The translations under genes and the position numbers were made by a program. A stretch of 64,000 bases of DNA, taken from contig JAACSL010000007.1 of NCBI GenBank assembly GCA_009993955.1, forward strand, positions 84,389-148,388. Reading direction: 5' to 3'. Positions 55,356 through 64,000 of the stretch are shown here, one piece after another (positions within the stretch are counted from its first letter, which is position 1; each line of letters starts with the position of its first letter). This DNA comes from Paraglaciecola sp. (GTDB taxonomy: Bacteria > Pseudomonadota > Gammaproteobacteria > Enterobacterales > Alteromonadaceae). The notes under the pieces were generated by a model. The model was not told the DNA's origin, ran no database searches, and worked only from the letters and a program-made list of their open reading frames with translations.

Positions 55356-55590
55356 GATCAGAGGGATGTGTTGTTGAGACTTTTACGTTGGATTCAGGCG
55401 TATCTGCGGTAATTTGTTCAGCCGTTTTATTTGACTGACGCGCTGCTGGTAAGTCATCGTCAAATAATATGCTTTGCCCATGACGCTCCAGATCATCAAA
55501 TTGATTGTTGCGCACAGCCCAAAAAAACACGCCAATGGCTAAGCACACTAACAAGATAGCTAGGGGGATTAGTACGTAGATAATATTCAT
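55348..55590 (-). CDS. ccoS: cbb3 oxidase assembly protein CcoS
   Basis: An 80-residue protein with one N-terminal membrane helix (residues ~4-27) and the conserved core FFWAVRNNQFDDLERHG, followed by DDDL. CcoS is needed to insert heme and copper cofactors into cbb3 oxidase. It starts inside the last 4 bp of ccoI and overlaps the next gene by 8 bp. Confidence 0.95.
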   Translation of the reverse strand: MNIIYVLIPLAILLVCLAIGVFFWAVRNNQFDDLERHGQSILFDDDLPAARQSNKTAEQITADTPESNVKVSTTHPSDHE

Positions 55591-57971
55591 ACTTCAGACT
55601 TATTCCTTAATAGCCTTGCCGCGTTTGCCACTACGATAATTGAACTTAACGACATGCCAATCACAGCCATCCATGGCGTTAACCAGCCAATCATCGCTAA
55701 CGGTAACACCACCATATTATAACCAAGCGCCCATGCCATATTTTGTTTAATGTTTTGGGTAGTGCGTTTCGCCATAGTAAAGACGAGGGGCAAACTTTGC
55801 AGCTCATTATTAAGCAAAATAACATCGGCCGAAGACTTCGCTAAGTCACTGGCCATACCGAGTGTAACGGAGATGTCGGCCTGGGCCAGTACCGGCGCAT
55901 CGTTAATGCCATCACCTAACATCATGACTGAGTGGCCTGCTTGCTGAGCAGCGATCACCTTGTGTAATTTATCCTCTGGGCTTTGTTGTGCGTACCAATC
56001 CGTCATATGGAGCTGTTCAGCGATGGGGCGAACTCGACTCACCTCGTCACCACTGATTAAATACAAACTTTTGCTGCGCAGGCGGTCAAGTAATTCAGGT
56101 AAATTGGGGCGTAAGGTGTCTTGCAACAAAAATGCGGCAATAAGTTGATCATCTTCGCTCAGAAATACATGGTAGGTGGCCACCTCAGTGGGCACTGCAC
56201 AATTGACAAAATCTCTGGAGCCAATGCGGTAACGGTGCTGATTGATCGTTGCTTCTATGCCTTTCGCTACCACTTCTTTGGCCTGCTCAACCCTAAGCGT
56301 TGCGCTGCCTTCTTGATAAAAGGCTTTGGCAATGGGATGGTTGGAGAATTGCTCCAAACTTGCTGCGATCTGGCTAATAAATTTTGCAGAATATGGCGTG
56401 AAATTTCGGCTTTGCTGCACACTAAAGTTACCGAGTGTTAAGGTACCCGTTTTATCCAAACCTATCCAATCAATCTTATTAAGTTGTTCTAATACGTCGG
56501 CACGTTTGATGAGAATGCCATGGCGATTCAAATTTCCCATGGCACAACTTAGGCTCGAAGGTGTGGCTAAGCCTAAGGCACAGGGGCAGGTAGCGATGAG
56601 AACTGACATGGCAATCCAGAATGCTTCTTCAGGGGCTAACCAATGCCAGGCCAGATAAGTGAAAAAAGCGACGATTAAAACTGCAACAACAAAATATTGC
56701 GCAAATCTATCGGCTAGACCCGCTAGACGTGGTTTTGATGCTAAAGCTTTGAGTTGTAACTGATTGATTTGACTAATCACGGCATGACTTAAGGTGCTAG
56801 TGACGGTGAGATAAAGGGTGCCGGTGCGTAGTACTGTCCCCGCGTACACCTTGGCACTGTGCTGTTTGGTTACCAATGCAAACTCACCGCTTAACATAGC
56901 CTCATCTACTTGACCCGTGCCCTCGGATACAATGCCATCTATGGGCACGGTTTCCCCCGTTTTGACCAGTACTTTTTGGCCAACCACCAATTGTTTAGCT
57001 AGGACAAAACGTGTGCCTTCGGGAGTGACTAATGTGGCCGTAGTAGGCATGTGACTAAGTAAGTTTGCCGACTGTTGGGCAGCTTTAAAACGTGCATTTT
57101 GTTCAATGTAGCGACTGATCAGCAACAAAAACACAAACATGCACAAGGATTCATAATAACTTTGCCCACTGTGTGTGTAGGTTGCATAACAACCTGACCC
57201 AAAAATCAGTATCAAGGCTAAACTAATGGGTACATCCATATTGACCGTGCTGGCTTTGATTGCTCGCCAAGCACTGCGATAAAACCCACTGGCGGAATAC
57301 AGTGCAACTGGGGCACTTAACACTAAACTGACCCAATTGAAAAACTGTTGGGTGCTTTCATCGATATGCCCAAACCAATCAAAAAACACCCCAAGATTGA
57401 GCATCATGACTTGCATGGTCATCAAGCCAGCCAACCCTAGGCGTTGTAATAGTTGTTTGCTTTCTTGTTGATGCAATTTCTCATGCTGATCGATTTGAAA
57501 TGGCTTAGCCACGTAGCCAATTTGTTCAATGCGTTTGAGAACTTGCCCTAAGTTTTGTCGCGTGTGATCCCAGCTGACTAATAAACGTTTCGCGGTAACA
57601 TTTGCCGATACCGACAAGACGCCCGGTAATTTCGCTACCTGTCTCTCTAATAGCCAACCACACGCTGCACAATTGATGCCCGCGATGCTTAAGTTAATTT
57701 CTCGTTTGTTGGCATCTTGATATAGAAATTCTTGTTCTATGTTTGCATCTTCATGCAGGTGCAGTGACTGCAACAAATCACTTTGCTCGCTAGGCGCTTT
57801 GCTGGCAAATTCTGTACGGTATTGATAATAACTCTCTAAACCATTATTCACGATGGCCTCAGCCACCCCTTGGCATCCGGGACAACAAAAGTAACGACTC
57901 TGTGCTAAGACAGTCGCGCTATAGTTCTGCTGCGCATTCTCGCTACCGCAGTGATAGCAAAGGTTCGACAT
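55587..57971 (-). CDS. ccoI: Copper-exporting P1B-type ATPase CcoI (FixI)
   Basis: A 794-residue heavy-metal ATPase that moves copper out of the cytoplasm for cbb3 oxidase. Order: a Cys-rich N-terminus (CYHCGSENA...CCPGCQGVAE), an HMA domain with GINCAACGWLLE, eight membrane helices, the transmembrane CPC in IATCPCALGLATPSS, phosphorylated Asp in DKTGTLT, and GDGINDAPVLAQAD. The N-terminal zinc-finger-like segment is typical of FixI/CcoI and not of CopA. It overlaps ccoS by 4 bp and follows fixH by 5 bp. Confidence 0.95.
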   Translation of the reverse strand: MSNLCYHCGSENAQQNYSATVLAQSRYFCCPGCQGVAEAIVNNGLESYYQYRTEFASKAPSEQSDLLQSLHLHEDANIEQEFLYQDANKREINLSIAGINCAACGWLLERQVAKLPGVLSVSANVTAKRLLVSWDHTRQNLGQVLKRIEQIGYVAKPFQIDQHEKLHQQESKQLLQRLGLAGLMTMQVMMLNLGVFFDWFGHIDESTQQFFNWVSLVLSAPVALYSASGFYRSAWRAIKASTVNMDVPISLALILIFGSGCYATYTHSGQSYYESLCMFVFLLLISRYIEQNARFKAAQQSANLLSHMPTTATLVTPEGTRFVLAKQLVVGQKVLVKTGETVPIDGIVSEGTGQVDEAMLSGEFALVTKQHSAKVYAGTVLRTGTLYLTVTSTLSHAVISQINQLQLKALASKPRLAGLADRFAQYFVVAVLIVAFFTYLAWHWLAPEEAFWIAMSVLIATCPCALGLATPSSLSCAMGNLNRHGILIKRADVLEQLNKIDWIGLDKTGTLTLGNFSVQQSRNFTPYSAKFISQIAASLEQFSNHPIAKAFYQEGSATLRVEQAKEVVAKGIEATINQHRYRIGSRDFVNCAVPTEVATYHVFLSEDDQLIAAFLLQDTLRPNLPELLDRLRSKSLYLISGDEVSRVRPIAEQLHMTDWYAQQSPEDKLHKVIAAQQAGHSVMMLGDGINDAPVLAQADISVTLGMASDLAKSSADVILLNNELQSLPLVFTMAKRTTQNIKQNMAWALGYNMVVLPLAMIGWLTPWMAVIGMSLSSIIVVANAARLLRNKSEV

Positions 57972-57976
57972 GGTAA

Positions 57977-58468
57977 CTAGGGGTTAAACATTATTGGGGT
58001 TTGTTGAGGAAGAGAGAGCACTTGCTGAATCTTCCATTGATTATCATGAGGGTGCAAACTGACATGCCATTTGCCTTCCAAGGGTTGGTCTAAACTAGCC
58101 CTGTATAATCCTTTTGCATCTTTCAATAAGACAATGTTGAAATCTTTAAAATCTTGGGTAGCGTGAAAAAAGTCCAAGGTTAAAGCGGAGCCGTCTGCAA
58201 TTTGCCCTTGCAGCACAGTCAATGTTATGTCTTTTCCTGTGACCAAAATCTGAGTTTGAATACCCAGTTGTTTGGCCAATTCAAGCTTTTCAATGCTCAG
58301 GTTAATCGCACGTCCTTCATTGTAATAATCGTCTTGTACCAAACTGTCTTCAGTATTCATCGCCAAGCGCAGCATATTGAAGCTCAATACCATGGAACAC
58401 AGTGGCAAAAATATGAGAAACCAAGGCCAAAACTGTTTGTACCAGGGTTGCTTTTCAGCAGCTTGCAT
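57977..58468 (-). CDS. fixH: FixH (CcoH) family protein
   Basis: A 163-residue membrane-anchored protein. The ATG at 58468 is chosen because it starts MQAAEKQPWYKQFWPW, the family N-terminus, with GGAA upstream; a 17-residue extension would be aromatic and not conserved. One helix (residues ~11-33) precedes a periplasmic domain with VQDDYYNEGRAINLS, the FixH signature. It stabilises cbb3 oxidase and assists the CcoI copper pump. It begins 50 bp after a terminator that follows ccoP. Confidence 0.92.
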   Translation of the reverse strand: MQAAEKQPWYKQFWPWFLIFLPLCSMVLSFNMLRLAMNTEDSLVQDDYYNEGRAINLSIEKLELAKQLGIQTQILVTGKDITLTVLQGQIADGSALTLDFFHATQDFKDFNIVLLKDAKGLYRASLDQPLEGKWHVSLHPHDNQWKIQQVLSLPQQTPIMFNP

Positions 58469-58517
58469 AAAAAATATTTCCGTAAAGTAGTAGTGAAAAA
58501 AGTATGTCGGACAAGAC

Positions 58518-58542
58518 AAAAAAGCCCCGGATTAACCGAGGC
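58518..58542 (-). terminator. Terminator or attenuator between ccoP and fixH
   Basis: A 7-bp stem (arm GCCTCGG on the minus strand, one T-G pair) with a 5-nt loop, then six T's, 21 bp after the ccoP stop and 50 bp before fixH. It would lower read-through from ccoNOQP into the assembly genes. Confidence 0.75.
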
Positions 58543-58562
58543 CTTGATACGCCGGATTAGTC

Positions 58563-59546
58563 TTAATTTTTCGACACCATGGCGTCTTGTGCCGCTGTAT
58601 TGTGAGACAAACTGTAAACGTATGCCGCCACTAAATGGATTTTTTTCTCACCTAAACGATCTTTAAATGAGGGCATCACGCCGTTACGGCCATAATTCAG
58701 CGTTTCGGTAACGTTTTCTTCACGGCCACCGTACAACCAAATATTGTCTGTTAGGTTGGGCGCACCAATCATTTGATTGCCTTTGCCATCCGCGCCGTGA
58801 CATGCAGCACATGCCACAAAGCGATCCTTACCTTTATCAGCTAGCGACTCATCCACCTTACGGCCACTTAAACTCAAAGCATAGGCTACCACTTCTTCTA
58901 TGCCGTCAGCCCCAAAGCTATCTAACCATGCAGGCATCATCGCATTGCGACCTTTAATCAGGGTTTCCACTATCTTGTCAGGTGTACCACCATATAACCA
59001 ATCATTGTCAGTTAAATTGGGGAACCCACGCTGTCCACGAGCGTCTGAACCATGACACTGTGAACAATTTTGACTGAATAAACGTTGCCCAATTTTTAGC
59101 GCGGCAGGATCTTGAATCAGTTCTTCGATAGACTTGGCGTAATAACTATCAAAAATAGGTGCAAACACTTCATTGGCCTGCGCTACTTCACGGTCATACT
59201 GACTGATCACACCCTCTTCTTTGGCTTTTTCCACAGCAGCCTTGGATTCTGCTAAAGATAGAATACCTTGGTTTGAACTCTGCCAATTCCACAATCCTTT
59301 GAAGTTACCAAGACCAGGGTAGAGGAGAAGATAAATTAAAGCCCAAGCAATACAGATGTAGAATAGATATGTCCACCACCGCGGTAGCTGATTATTAATT
59401 TCGATGATGCCATCAAATTCATGATGCATATCATCACCTTCCTGAACGCCGGTTTTATTGGACAAACACCAACGAAGAAATATGAAGCAGCCTAGGATGC
59501 TGCCTAAGGTAATAACGGTAATCCAAATGCTCCAAAAACTACTCAT
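58563..59546 (-). CDS. ccoP: cbb3 cytochrome oxidase subunit III, diheme CcoP
   Basis: A 327-residue diheme cytochrome. Two membrane helices occur at residues ~5-26 and ~60-80; the two heme sites are CSQCHGS (near 160) and CAACHGA (near 248). The EFDGIIEINNQLPRWW segment is the conserved N-terminal part of the subunit. It passes electrons from cytochrome c to CcoO. It overlaps ccoQ by 8 bp. Confidence 0.96.
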   Translation of the reverse strand: MSSFWSIWITVITLGSILGCFIFLRWCLSNKTGVQEGDDMHHEFDGIIEINNQLPRWWTYLFYICIAWALIYLLLYPGLGNFKGLWNWQSSNQGILSLAESKAAVEKAKEEGVISQYDREVAQANEVFAPIFDSYYAKSIEELIQDPAALKIGQRLFSQNCSQCHGSDARGQRGFPNLTDNDWLYGGTPDKIVETLIKGRNAMMPAWLDSFGADGIEEVVAYALSLSGRKVDESLADKGKDRFVACAACHGADGKGNQMIGAPNLTDNIWLYGGREENVTETLNYGRNGVMPSFKDRLGEKKIHLVAAYVYSLSHNTAAQDAMVSKN

Positions 59547-59712
59547 CTAGTTTTGACTCCTGCTTGTTAGTTTGTGGTTCATCGTCGAATATTAAGTTTT
59601 GCGCTTCGTCAAAACGTTTCTTCGATTTTTTGCTGTAGGCCCACATCACTATGCCAATAAAACAAACAAATACTAAAACGGTAAAAATACTGCCACTGAC
59701 TGCGTAATCCAT
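59539..59712 (-). CDS. ccoQ: cbb3 cytochrome oxidase subunit IV, CcoQ
   Basis: A 57-residue protein, too short for many gene finders. It starts MDYAVSGSIFTVLVFVCFIG, one membrane helix, then MWAYSKKSKKRFDEAQNLIF, the CcoQ/FixQ pattern (W-A-(Y/F) followed by basic residues and F-(D/E)-E-A). It has a TAG stop at 59539-59541, overlaps ccoP by 8 bp and lies 1 bp after ccoO. CcoQ stabilises the oxidase. Confidence 0.93.
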   Translation of the reverse strand: MDYAVSGSIFTVLVFVCFIGIVMWAYSKKSKKRFDEAQNLIFDDEPQTNKQESKLDE

Positions 59713-59713
59713 A

Positions 59714-60319
59714 TTATTTCAACGCAGTGCCAAGTGACTGTAAATACGCAATTAACGCAACCATTTCTGTTTTGCCCTTTACTGCCTCTTCAGCACCGGC
59801 AATATCTTCGTCGTTATAAGGCACACCAAAATCGCGAAACACTTCGAGTTTCTTAGCGGTTAATTTCCCATCCAGTGTGTTTTCAGCTAACCACGGGAAA
59901 CCAGGCATATTAGATTCAGGTACCACGTTGCGTGGATTCATCAGGTGCACACGATGCCATTCATCGCTGTAGCGACCACCAACACGCGCTAGGTCAGGCC
60001 CAGTGCGTTTTGACCCCCACAAAAAGGGATGTTCCCACACTGATTCTCCCGCCACAGAGTAATGGCCATAACGCTCAGTTTCTGAGCGAAACGGGCGAAT
60101 CATTTGACTATGACAACCAACACAACCTTCGCGAATATAAATATCGCGTCCTTCCATCTGTAAGGCCGTATAAGGCTTTAAGCCATCAACTGGGGTCATG
60201 GTTTGCTGTTGAAACATTAGGGGGGTAATTTGTGCCATCCCGCCTATACTAATCGCAATCAACACTAAGATAGTGAATAAGCCGACATTTTTTTCAATAA
60301 TTTCATGTGCGTTTTTCAT
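59714..60319 (-). CDS. ccoO: cbb3 cytochrome oxidase subunit II, monoheme CcoO
   Basis: A 201-residue c-type cytochrome with an N-terminal membrane anchor (residues ~13-33). The heme c site is [13 protein letters not shown] (~residue 70), and the axial Met region includes [15 protein letters not shown]. It takes electrons from CcoP to CcoN. It lies 12 bp after ccoN and 1 bp before ccoQ. Confidence 0.96.
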   Translation of the reverse strand: MKNAHEIIEKNVGLFTILVLIAISIGGMAQITPLMFQQQTMTPVDGLKPYTALQMEGRDIYIREGCVGCHSQMIRPFRSETERYGHYSVAGESVWEHPFLWGSKRTGPDLARVGGRYSDEWHRVHLMNPRNVVPESNMPGFPWLAENTLDGKLTAKKLEVFRDFGVPYNDEDIAGAEEAVKGKTEMVALIAYLQSLGTALK

Positions 60320-60331
60320 CGATTATGCTCC

Positions 60332-61765
60332 TTAGGCTGTCTGCAATGCTTTGTTATCCACCGTTTCTTCAAGGTCGCCCTTGATGGTGCGGTAACAGTT
60401 GTAAGCCATAATCAACATGCCGATTACGATCAGCACACCGCCGATAAAGCGCACTAAATAGAAGGGTTTTGACGCTTCCAGTGCTTCAACAAAGCTGTAG
60501 GTTAAGGTGCCATCAGCGTTAATCGCACGCCACATCAAACCTTGCAATACACCCGACATCCACATCGCAACGATGTAAAACACCACGCCAATTGTTGCTA
60601 ACCAGAAATGCACGTTAATTAAATGAGTGCTGTACATGCGCTCGCGATTAAACAAAACAGGAATTAAGTGATAAATCGAACCAATTGATACCATGGCTAC
60701 CCAGCCAAGTGCACCAGAATGCACGTGACCAATGGTCCAGTCGGTGTAGTGGGAGAGTGCGTTAACGGTTTTAATAGCCATCATCGGCCCTTCAAAGGTG
60801 GACATGCCGTAAAATGACAAGGATACAACCAAGAAGCGTAGGATAGGGTCGGTACGCAGTTTGTGCCATGCTCCCGACAAGGTCATGATGCCGTTAATCA
60901 TGCCGCCCCAAGAAGGAACAAATAAAATAACAGACATCGCCATACCTAAGGATTGAGTCCAGTCTGGTAAGGCGGTGTAGTGCAAATGGTGAGGACCAGC
61001 CCAAATGTATAAAGAAATTAAGGCCCAAAAGTGCACCACTGATAATCGGTAAGAGTACACTGGCCGACCAGCTTGTTTAGGCACAAAGTAATACATCATG
61101 CCAAGAAAACCAGCGGTTAAGAAAAATCCAACGGCGTTGTGTCCGTACCACCATTGCATCATGGCATCTACTGCACCAGCATAGATTGAATAAGATTTAG
61201 TGAGTGAAATAGGAACAGCCATATTATTGCCGATATGCAATACGGCAACGGTGATCATGAACGCACCAAAAAACCAGTTTGCTACGTAAATGTGCGAGAC
61301 CTTACGAATGATCATCGTACCAAAAAAATTGATGATGTAAGCCAACCACACTAAGGTGATCAGTATATCGATTGGCCACTCTAATTCAGCGTACTCTTTA
61401 CTGCTGGTAATACCCATGGGCAAGGTAATAGCGGCAAGCACGATGACAGCTTGCCAACCCCAGAAGGTAAATGCAGCGAGTTTGTCACTGAAAAGTCTGA
61501 CTTGAGACGTTCGTTGCACCACATAAAAAGACGTAGCAAACAACGCACAACCACCAAAAGCAAAAATAACCGCGTTGGTATGTAACGGTCGTAGGCGAGA
61601 AAAAGTCAACCAAGGTGTGTCAAAATTGAGTGCAGGCCAATATAACTGAGCGGCAATAAATACCCCTACCGTCATACCAATAATGCCCCACACTACAGTC
61701 ATCACTGCAAACTGCCGGACTACTTTGTAGTTGTACTCGGGATGTACTTGAATTGCGTCACTCAT
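60332..61765 (-). CDS. ccoN: cbb3 cytochrome oxidase subunit I, CcoN
   Basis: A 477-residue heme-copper oxidase core with 12 helices. The heme and copper His ligands are in [18 protein letters not shown] helix 2 ([10 protein letters not shown]), [10 protein letters not shown] (helix 6), [17 protein letters not shown] (helix 7) and the last heme pair in [18 protein letters not shown]. It reduces oxygen to water with high affinity and pumps protons, supporting respiration at low oxygen. It begins the ccoNOQP operon; an FNR-like site lies 51 bp upstream. Confidence 0.97.
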   Translation of the reverse strand: MSDAIQVHPEYNYKVVRQFAVMTVVWGIIGMTVGVFIAAQLYWPALNFDTPWLTFSRLRPLHTNAVIFAFGGCALFATSFYVVQRTSQVRLFSDKLAAFTFWGWQAVIVLAAITLPMGITSSKEYAELEWPIDILITLVWLAYIINFFGTMIIRKVSHIYVANWFFGAFMITVAVLHIGNNMAVPISLTKSYSIYAGAVDAMMQWWYGHNAVGFFLTAGFLGMMYYFVPKQAGRPVYSYRLSVVHFWALISLYIWAGPHHLHYTALPDWTQSLGMAMSVILFVPSWGGMINGIMTLSGAWHKLRTDPILRFLVVSLSFYGMSTFEGPMMAIKTVNALSHYTDWTIGHVHSGALGWVAMVSIGSIYHLIPVLFNRERMYSTHLINVHFWLATIGVVFYIVAMWMSGVLQGLMWRAINADGTLTYSFVEALEASKPFYLVRFIGGVLIVIGMLIMAYNCYRTIKGDLEETVDNKALQTA

Positions 61766-61815
61766 GTTACGGAATCTTCCACTTTGTTAATGAAGTGCTA
61801 ACAGTATTTTCACAC

Positions 61816-61829
61816 TTGATTGCGCTAAA
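61816..61829. promoter_or_regulatory. FNR-like half-palindrome upstream of ccoN
   Basis: On the plus strand TTGATTGCGCTAAA has one perfect FNR half (TTGAT) and a second half that matches 3 of 5 bases of ATCAA. It lies 51-64 bp before the ccoN ATG, a usual place for an activator. A second TTGAT (61859-61863) is even weaker. Confidence 0.35.
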
Positions 61830-62005
61830 TGTGCTGAACTTGCTGAATTTCTAAGCAATTGATAATTAAAAATTATTACAAGCAAAAACCTTACAAATAA
61901 TAATGGTACTGACGTTAAAAAGAAAGCTAAAACCCGCTTGTCCCTCTAGATTTTTTACCGCAGACTACTTAGATCGTCATCGGCATTTATATATAGGTTC
62001 CAATC

Positions 62006-62485
62006 GTGTCATCTGCGTTAAAACTGATGTTAATTGTTACTGGGCTCATTGGTGTAATTACTTTCGCCGTAGTTTATACGCCCAACCAACAATTTGGTTT
62101 GATCAGCGATAAACAATGTGAACTCAATGCAAGCCTCAGTTGTGCCTTTCATTGGGGCGACCAGCAAGGGGGCGACCAGCAAGTTATAGTTAAGTTTGCA
62201 GAAAATGCACAAGTTGAAGAATTAAATATAGTCAGTATCACTTTGCCGAAAAATGCTCAGTTAGTTAGTGCTTGGGTTCAGGGGGTAAATATGTTCATGG
62301 GAAAAACGCCGTTGCATAAAATTCAAACCGATACGGCCTTATCTAAAGCAGAGCAACGATATGAGTTTTTTATTGGCAGTTGTAGTGAAGAACACATGAA
62401 GTGGCAACTTATCCTGACAATCAATGACACAGAACATCCATCAAAACGCCTATTCGTCAATTTTACTACGCACAACGTCCATTAA
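62006..62485 (+). CDS. Small membrane-anchored envelope protein of unknown function
   Basis: A 159-residue protein divergent from ccoN. It begins with one hydrophobic helix (residues ~6-23) and the start is GTG. The periplasmic part has three Cys (two in QCELNASLSC, one in GSCSEEHM) that could form a disulfide or bind metal, and a Met-rich stretch near MFMGK. Its place beside the cbb3 genes suggests a copper or oxidase-assembly role, but no family is recognised. A 15-bp duplication adds GDQQ in its middle. Confidence 0.65.
   Translation: MSSALKLMLIVTGLIGVITFAVVYTPNQQFGLISDKQCELNASLSCAFHWGDQQGGDQQVIVKFAENAQVEELNIVSITLPKNAQLVSAWVQGVNMFMGKTPLHKIQTDTALSKAEQRYEFFIGSCSEEHMKWQLILTINDTEHPSKRLFVNFTTHNVH
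62154..62183. repeat. 15-bp in-frame tandem duplication
   Basis: The 15-mer GGGGCGACCAGCAAG occurs twice in a row. It adds five residues (giving GDQQ-G-GDQQ) to the small envelope protein at 62006. Confidence 0.9.
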
Positions 62486-62507
62486 CACCTTGCGTTTCCA
62501 GTGTTAC

Positions 62508-63944
62508 TCAGTCATGCGGTGTAACCGGTTGCAATAACAGCATACTTTCCTCTGCAAAACCGCTACCTGCCTCAGTAAAGAAGTTAAATACCTTGTCTGA
62601 GCCGGCTGCTAATAGCGCGTTTACTTCATCTTCATAGCGAGCAATCGATGCAATTTTACCTTGATAGTTTGCATGTTTTAGCTGCTGAGTAATGGTGCAA
62701 ATATCTTGTATGCTCGGCAACGCTAGCAAAACAAGTTGGATTTTTGACATGTCCATGTTTTCCCAAAAATCGCTATCTTCACCATCACCCATCATGGCTT
62801 GCACACCGGTTTTGCGTAGTTTGTTGACACGTGCTGGATCAGCGTCCATGCCCCAAACTTTATCACCTTGAAGATTGTGTAAGGCATGATAAGCCCCTTT
62901 TCCCACTCGGCCTAAACCCACCACCAGAATTTCGGCATTGGCTGGCTGAAAATAGGTATCAGCTGACAGACGGTCTTGGCTTTCAAAAGATTTTAATAAG
63001 GCTCCATGTTGTTGGTATTGATGGTGTGAAGTTTTATACACCAAGCTGGTGAACATAAATGAAAATGACAACGCCAAGGCAAGCACCACTAACCAATCGG
63101 CAGTCAGTAGCCCTAAATTAACCAATAGCGCAACCACGATTAAGCCGAACTCACTGTAATTGGACAATACCAAGCTGCTCAAGTAGGCCGTTCTTGCGCG
63201 TAGTTTTAACCAGGTAAATAACCGGAAAAACAGAATAAACTTGAGGGGAATGAGCAAACACAGCCCCAAAGCCGCCAGTAATAATGACCATGAGGGTAGA
63301 GCGGTAAGTCCGATATTTAAGAAAAAACCAATCAGGAAAAGGTCTTTGAAACTCAGGAGTGCTTTAGATAATTCCGCTGCTTTAAAATGAGGTGCGATGA
63401 GCATGCCTACCACCAGCGCACCTAAATCGCCTTTGATGCCAACCAATTCAAAAACTTCATAACCCCCTATGGCAAACAAAAAACCCGCTAAGGGTAACAA
63501 CTCGCCATGTCCAACCTGAGCTAGGCAACGTTGCCAAAGGGGTTTTAAAAACAATAAACCCGGTAACAGCAGGGCCCACAATGTGGGTGTTTTACCCGTC
63601 GCTATGACCAAGAACAACACAGCCAATATATCTTGCATGACCAGCACACCCACGGCAATTTTCCCGTGACGCGTTTTTAATTCTCCATTGTCTTCTAGAA
63701 TTTTCACCACGCACACAGTACTACTGAAGCTCAGGCAAAAGGTTAACAAGGCGAGATTAGTCCACGACATCAATCCCAGAACGCCTAGGCCTAACCATGC
63801 AAGGGCAATTAATAAAACCGTCGTGATGCCAACCCAAAACAGCATGTGAGCCGTGCTGGCCAACCAAACTTCTGGTTTGTACAGATCACGCACGTTGAGT
63901 TTTAAACCAATGGTAAAGAGCATCAAAGTCTGAGGTATCCCCAC
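62508..63944 (-). CDS. KefB-type cation:proton antiporter with TrkA-N domain, 5' end disrupted
   Basis: The visible 478 residues begin inside the antiporter membrane domain (TLMLFTIGLKLNVRDLY) and end with a nucleotide-binding TrkA-N domain (VVGLGRVGKGAYHAL and VWGMDADPARVNKLRK). In related proteins ~55-60 residues, the first two helices, come before this. Here the frame is closed by TAA at 63981-63983, and the neighbouring frame reads RHECSLTD before the same spot, so the gene looks frameshifted (see findings). GTG at 63944 has no ribosome site. It would exchange K+ or Na+ for protons if intact. Confidence 0.8.
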   Translation of the reverse strand: MGIPQTLMLFTIGLKLNVRDLYKPEVWLASTAHMLFWVGITTVLLIALAWLGLGVLGLMSWTNLALLTFCLSFSSTVCVVKILEDNGELKTRHGKIAVGVLVMQDILAVLFLVIATGKTPTLWALLLPGLLFLKPLWQRCLAQVGHGELLPLAGFLFAIGGYEVFELVGIKGDLGALVVGMLIAPHFKAAELSKALLSFKDLFLIGFFLNIGLTALPSWSLLLAALGLCLLIPLKFILFFRLFTWLKLRARTAYLSSLVLSNYSEFGLIVVALLVNLGLLTADWLVVLALALSFSFMFTSLVYKTSHHQYQQHGALLKSFESQDRLSADTYFQPANAEILVVGLGRVGKGAYHALHNLQGDKVWGMDADPARVNKLRKTGVQAMMGDGEDSDFWENMDMSKIQLVLLALPSIQDICTITQQLKHANYQGKIASIARYEDEVNALLAAGSDKVFNFFTEAGSGFAEESMLLLQPVTPHD

Positions 63945-64000
63945 AAATAAATTAAGAAAATCAGTCAGATAGTATATCGGTTAGGGAACATTCATGACGT

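Noticed and set aside
61903..62112. Small plus-strand frame upstream of the envelope protein at 62006
   Set aside because: It overlaps the better frame, contains no motif, and covers the ccoN promoter region.

Overview
The window is a piece of chromosome from a marine-type gammaproteobacterium, most likely an Alteromonadales/Alteromonadaceae member (Glaciecola, Paraglaciecola, Aliiglaciecola or Alteromonas relatives). This rests on the mix seen here: a TonB-dependent receptor, an MFS/alpha-amylase/LacI locus with a flavin-dependent halogenase homologue, a VolA-type surface phospholipase, a PEP-CTERM-like secreted protein, and a cbb3 oxidase cluster followed by uspE and ttcA as in Shewanella and its relatives. 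No rRNA, tRNA, phage, insertion sequence or CRISPR array was recognised. Gene density is high and most of the region is core genome.

Layout. 1-1651: the end of a rhomboid protease gene, a YbgC-type thioesterase and a secreted protein with a sorting-like tail. 1770-7803: a maltodextrin-type locus (halogenase-like protein divergent from an MFS sugar transporter and a lipoprotein alpha-amylase, then a LacI regulator), with a LacI-type palindrome in the divergent region. 8109-17531: glnS, a YciK-type reductase, a VolA-type phospholipase, SohB and a TonB-dependent receptor, most followed by clear terminators. 17704-36303: housekeeping and stress genes (rlmD, an M2 peptidyl-dipeptidase, phrB, a Nif3 protein, cmoM, ldhA, a glutathione peroxidase, a beta-hydroxyacid dehydrogenase, a FapA-like protein, sbcB, a CBS protein, hrpA, a PilZ protein and rlmI).

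37342-44383 is the most distinctive block. Six minus-strand genes look like the lower part of an allantoate/ureidoglycine/oxamate purine-nitrogen pathway: an AllC-like amidohydrolase, a ureidoglycine-type aminotransferase, a TauE permease, an HpxW-like Ntn hydrolase, an amidase that resembles plant AMI1, and an RpiR regulator. A near-perfect palindrome, the likely operator, lies upstream of the amidase. The usual oxamate carbamoyltransferase is not present, so the amidase may replace a missing step.

44555-53656: cobB (its start region sits in a perfect 26-bp tandem duplication), a LysE exporter, a membrane protein, a Bax-like glucosaminidase, two secreted proteins, a DUF3667-type gene interrupted by an in-frame stop, rssA, ttcA and an ABC exporter pair. 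53653-61765: uspE and the cbb3 oxidase genes ccoNOQP, fixH, ccoI, ccoS and a DsbD/TauE-like membrane protein. The 57-residue ccoQ is included. The fnr gene that normally sits beside uspE is missing. 62006-64000: a small unknown envelope protein and a KefB-type antiporter whose 5' end appears broken near the window edge.
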